Origin: Faecalibacterium prausnitzii
GTDB taxonomy: Bacteria; Bacillota; Clostridia; Oscillospirales; Ruminococcaceae
Reading direction: 5' to 3'
Assembly (NCBI RefSeq): GCF_003287405.1
Contig: NZ_PRLD01000001.1
Span: 248,001-312,000, forward strand
DNA length: 64,000 nt
The notes beneath the pieces are model-generated. The model saw only the letters and a program-made list of their open reading frames with translations. It was not told the DNA's origin and did no database searches. The translations under genes were made by a program, and so were the position numbers. This document shows, piece after piece, positions 61,411 through 64,000 of this stretch. Within the stretch, counting starts at the first letter, position 1. Each line of letters begins with the position of its first letter.

Positions 61411-62126
61411 AGCGCTTCCCCCGTATCCTCCAGCTCCAGAAATACCTCTTCCAGCGTGTCGTCGCCGCGCACCTGCTCCATGGAACCCTCGCGCACCAGC
61501 TGGCCTTTGCGCAGAATGGCTACCCGGTCGCAAAGTTTCTCTGCCACCTCCAGCACATGGGTGGAGAAAAAGATGGCCCCGCCCTGCGCACAGAAGGCTT
61601 TCATCTGGGTCTTGAGCTGATGGGAAGCCAGCGGGTCCAGCCCGACAAAAGGCTCGTCCATTAAAATCAGCTTCGGCTCGTGCAGCAGCGCCGCAATGAT
61701 GGCCAGCTTCTGCTTCATGCCGTGGGAGTATGCCCCGATGGACTGTGCCAAGTCCGGCGTCAGGCCAAAGGCATCGCCATACTGCCGGATGCGCTGCGCA
61801 CGCTGTGCGGCGCTTACGCCAAAAATGTCTGCAATAAAATCAAGGTACTGGATACCGGTCATATAATCGTAAAGCTGCGGGTCGTCCGGCAGGTAGGCCA
61901 GACGGCGCTTGCATTCCAGCGGGTCGTCCCGCACGGAAATGCCGTCCACATAAATTTCACCGGCATCAAATTGCTGGATGCCGCAGCAGCATTTTAAAGT
62001 AGTGGTCTTGCCCGCGCCATTGTGCCCGATAAAGGCGCACAGCTCCCCCGGGCGGATGTGCAGGCAAAGGTCCTGCACGGCGGGTTTGCCGCCGTAGGTT
62101 TTGGTCAGATGTTCTATCTTTAACAT
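61407..62126 (-). CDS. ABC transporter ATP-binding protein
   Basis: A 239-residue ATPase. Walker A is GHNGAGKT, Walker B LILMDEPF, and the signature reads YSHGMKQK rather than LSGGQ, as is common in ABC-2 exporters. The His switch is STHVLEVA. GGAGG lies six bases before the ATG at 62126. It is first in a two-gene operon with the permease. Upstream is a promoter with an unusual 19-bp spacer and a central dyad. Confidence 0.93.
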   Translation of the reverse strand: MLKIEHLTKTYGGKPAVQDLCLHIRPGELCAFIGHNGAGKTTTLKCCCGIQQFDAGEIYVDGISVRDDPLECKRRLAYLPDDPQLYDYMTGIQYLDFIADIFGVSAAQRAQRIRQYGDAFGLTPDLAQSIGAYSHGMKQKLAIIAALLHEPKLILMDEPFVGLDPLASHQLKTQMKAFCAQGGAIFFSTHVLEVAEKLCDRVAILRKGQLVREGSMEQVRGDDTLEEVFLELEDTGEAL

Positions 62127-62157
62127 GAGCTGCCTCCTTGCTTTCAGTTTTGAGCCA

Positions 62158-62188
62158 AGTATACACCTTCCGGCGGGGGGAAGGTCAA
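62158..62188 (-). promoter_or_regulatory. MerR-type promoter of the ABC exporter operon
   Basis: On the minus strand, TTGACC (62183-62188) and TATACT (62158-62163) are separated by 19 bp. A perfect dyad ACCTTCC-N7-GGAAGGT covers 62165-62185, within the spacer. This geometry is the hallmark of promoters activated by MerR-family regulators. No merR gene lies in the window. Confidence 0.65.
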
Positions 62189-62206
62189 GCATTTCTCCGG
62201 TTTTTC

Positions 62207-62235
62207 TTGCGTTTTGTAAGGGGCTGTGCTATACT
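62207..62235 (+). promoter_or_regulatory. Promoter of the cobalamin riboswitch transcript
   Basis: TTGCGT (62207-62212) and TATACT (62230-62235) are 17 bp apart with TGC before the -10. The start would be about 20 bases before the riboswitch. Confidence 0.65.
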
Positions 62236-62259
62236 TTTTGTCGAACTGAACAGAAAACA

Positions 62260-62456
62260 ACAGGTGCGTTCCGTCACTTTGCCCCATCGGGCGGCGGCAG
62301 GAACGTTAAAAGGGAAGCGGGTGCAAATCCCGCACGATCTCGTCACTGTGATAAGGGAGTCTACTGTCAGGGTGCTTTTGCACCGGTCACTGAGCCATCC
62401 GGCTTGGGAAGGCGGCAGCGGGCGTTGAGCTTTGAGTCAGGAAACCTGCCTGCTGT
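62260..62456 (+). ncRNA. Cobalamin riboswitch
   Basis: The conserved parts of the B12 aptamer are present in order: AAAAGGGAAGCGGGTGCAAA leading to ATCCCGCACGAT, then GTCACTGTGATAAGGGAGTC, GTCACTGAGCC, and finally the B12 box GAGTCAGGAAACCTGCC at 62434-62450. It is on the same strand as and about 190 nt upstream of the cobaltochelatase-like gene. An intrinsic terminator follows, so binding of adenosyl- or methylcobalamin would stop transcription. Confidence 0.93.
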
Positions 62457-62520
62457 TGGTACCGGGGCTTTGCCGCCCCAGATCACGAGGAATTGGTTGT
62501 ACCAAAAAGCCTGTAAAATA

Positions 62521-62567
62521 CGGGGCCTTTTTGCTTTGCCATTTCGCAAGCAAAAGGCCCCGTTTTT
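62521..62567 (+). terminator. Riboswitch-controlled terminator
   Basis: Arms CGGGGCCTTTTTGCTT (62521-62536) and AAGCAAAAGGCCCCG (62548-62562) pair with one bulge, followed by TTTTT. It lies between the aptamer and the coding region. Confidence 0.9.
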
Positions 62568-62646
62568 GCAGATACACCCTAGGTTCTCTTTCCTGTACCC
62601 TTCTGTTCGGTGCCGTATTTTACCCACATCAGGAAAGGAAAACAAG

Positions 62647-63882
62647 ATGAAAAAACGCAACATCCGCAAAACGGCGGCCGCTCTGACCGCTCTGGCTCTG
62701 TGCGCCGGTGTACTGACCGGCTGCGGCGGGGCTGCATCCAGCACGGCTTCCTCTGTTGCTGCCAGTTCTGCCGCCAGCAGCGAAGCTTCCGGCGCAGACG
62801 CTGACGCACTGGCCGCACAGAACGTGGCAGACCTGATCGACGCCATCTATGTGCAGCAGCGCACCGATGACACCGACGCCCAGTGCGAAGCTGCAAAGGC
62901 CGCTTGGGACGCTTTGACCGATGCCCAGAAGGAGCTGGTGGAGGGCGAGAACGCCGACCCCGACTACTTTGGCCGCGACACCGGCGATGCTTCCAAGGAC
63001 GATGCCCGCAACGCCGATGAGATCGGCGAGAACGAGCTGCTGGTGGTGTCCTTCGGCACCTCCTTCAACGACAGCCGCGCTGCCGACATCAAGGGCATTG
63101 AGGACGCTTTGCAGGCCGCTTACCCCGACTGGAGCGTGCGCCGCGCCTTTACCGCACAGATCATCATCAACCATGTGCAGGCTCGCGATGGAGAGAAGAT
63201 CGACAATATGCAGCAGGCACTGGATCGCGCTGTGGCAAACGGCGTGAAGAACCTGATCGTGCAGCCTACCCATCTGATGCACGGTGCAGAGTATGACGAG
63301 ATGAACGAGATGCTGGACCAGTACCGCGACAAGTTCGAGAGCGTTGCTGTGGCTGAGCCCCTGCTGGGCGAGGTCGGCGCGGATGCTTCCGTCATCAATG
63401 CAGATAAGGAAGCTGTTGCCAAGGCTGTTACCGCTGCCGCTGTGAAGGAAGCCGGTTACGACAGCGCCGCCGCTGCCGCTGCCGACAAGACCGCTTTCGT
63501 CTTTATGGGTCACGGCACCTCCCACACCGCTAAGGTGAGCTACAGCCAGATGCAGACCACCATGCAGACCTTGGGCTACGACAACGTGTTCATCGGCACG
63601 GTGGAGGGCGAGCCCGAGGAGACCTCCTGCGAGGCTGTCATCGAGGCCGTGAAGGCTGCCGGTTACACCAAGGTCATCCTGCGCCCGCTGATGGTGGTGG
63701 CAGGCGACCACGCCAACAACGACATGGCCGGTGAGGATGCCGACAGCTGGCTGAGCCAGTTTACCGCCGCAGGCTGCTTTGAGGATGTGGACTGCCAGAT
63801 CTCTGGTCTGGGCCGCATTGCGGATGTCCAGCAGCTGTACATTGCACATACCAAGGCCGCTATGGATCTTCTGAACGGCTAA
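62647..63882 (+). CDS. Lipoprotein sirohydrochlorin cobaltochelatase-like (CbiK family)
   Basis: A 411-residue protein. The signal ALALCAGVLTGCGG has a lipobox with Cys26, followed by a Ser/Ala-rich tether (about 28-50) and a helical linker to about 120. The chelatase domain begins near 125 with LLVVSFGTSFNDSRAADI. Probable metal ligands are His in MGHGTSHTAKVSY, Glu in TVEGEPEETS and His in VAGDHANNDMAGED, as in CbiK. Cytoplasmic CbiK inserts cobalt into sirohydrochlorin; this one is exported and lipid-anchored, so a role in cobalt, heme or tetrapyrrole capture is possible. It is under a cobalamin riboswitch. AAAGGAAAACAAG precedes the ATG. Confidence 0.88.
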   Translation: MKKRNIRKTAAALTALALCAGVLTGCGGAASSTASSVAASSAASSEASGADADALAAQNVADLIDAIYVQQRTDDTDAQCEAAKAAWDALTDAQKELVEGENADPDYFGRDTGDASKDDARNADEIGENELLVVSFGTSFNDSRAADIKGIEDALQAAYPDWSVRRAFTAQIIINHVQARDGEKIDNMQQALDRAVANGVKNLIVQPTHLMHGAEYDEMNEMLDQYRDKFESVAVAEPLLGEVGADASVINADKEAVAKAVTAAAVKEAGYDSAAAAAADKTAFVFMGHGTSHTAKVSYSQMQTTMQTLGYDNVFIGTVEGEPEETSCEAVIEAVKAAGYTKVILRPLMVVAGDHANNDMAGEDADSWLSQFTAAGCFEDVDCQISGLGRIADVQQLYIAHTKAAMDLLNG

Positions 63883-63891
63883 TGGATTCAG

Positions 63892-63936
63892 AAGCCCTCT
63901 CCGGCGCTGCCCTGCACACGGAGAGGGCTTTCTTTT
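63892..63936 (+). terminator. Terminator of the cobaltochelatase-like gene
   Basis: Perfect 12-bp stem AAGCCCTCTCCG (63892-63903) with CGGAGAGGGCTT (63919-63930), followed by TCTTTT. Nothing else is recognised in the last 64 bases. Confidence 0.85.
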
Positions 63937-64000
63937 ATGGGCGCATTCCCCGCACGAGGAGAAAACGCCCCCACCCCGGCAGTTTAGATGCCGGGCAAAA

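Overview
The window is chromosomal DNA from a GC-rich, Gram-positive anaerobe of the class Clostridia. The best guess is a Faecalibacterium-like member of the Oscillospiraceae. Reasons: a complete acetyl-CoA to butyrate gene set (thl-crt-hbd-bcd-etfB-etfA) lies beside a divergent butyryl-CoA:acetate CoA-transferase gene of the expected 448 aa; there is a Firmicutes hprK-murB-rapZ-whiA-dnaE-pfkA block, a CIRCE/HrcA heat-shock operator, lipoproteins with diderm-free architecture, and strong AGGAGG ribosome sites. The genus assignment is inference; no search was run.

Layout. Bases 1-2400 are more AT-rich and look like the end of an integrative element: a 5'-truncated DUF4236 protein and a tyrosine integrase that stops 240 bp from the 3' end of guaA, with short repeats in between. 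From 2424 to 13695 nearly everything runs on the minus strand: guaA, a YjbR/GyrI-like pair, and the hprK-murB-rapZ-whiA-dnaE-pfkA block that joins carbon regulation, cell-wall synthesis, replication and glycolysis. A PHO-box promoter then drives a phosphate module (Na/Pi cotransporter, PhoB-type regulator, PhoR-type kinase), which meets a gerA-type three-gene operon tail to tail. A DUF421-DUF4363 pair is divergent from that operon.

From 22210 to 30894 lies the butyrate region. The minus-strand operon coaD-thl-crt-hbd-bcd-etfB-etfA turns two acetyl-CoA into butyryl-CoA, with Bcd/Etf as the electron-handling step. The plus-strand CoA-transferase gene then releases butyrate. The 513-bp divergent intergenic region holds promoters for both directions, 11-bp tandem repeats and an inverted repeat. 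Two long hairpins sit between genes of the operon.

From 30943 to 44492 come an AI-2E family permease, two tiny AT-rich membrane-protein genes, a radical SAM protein with a TetR regulator, the proC-proB-proA proline operon, mgsA, a PLP enzyme of the methionine gamma-lyase/aluminium-resistance family, a GNAT-murD pair, an orphan OppA-like lipoprotein and tRNA-Gly(CCC). From 44691 to 52165 are a flavodiiron protein, rmuC, a transglutaminase-like protein, a GNAT, an HD protein, an unrecognised protein, an alpha/beta hydrolase and a C_GCAxxG_C_C protein.

From 52359 onward come CIRCE-controlled htpG, an XpaC-like protein, galK-galT, cutC, an ABC exporter operon behind a promoter with a MerR-type dyad in a 19-bp spacer, and a cobalamin riboswitch with a terminator controlling a lipoprotein that resembles the CbiK cobaltochelatase. 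No CRISPR array, rRNA or insertion sequence was seen. The points most worth following are the riboswitch-controlled exported chelatase, the MerR-type promoter, the PHO-box module, the germination-type operon, the leader of the CoA-transferase gene and a dispersed 22-bp palindrome.
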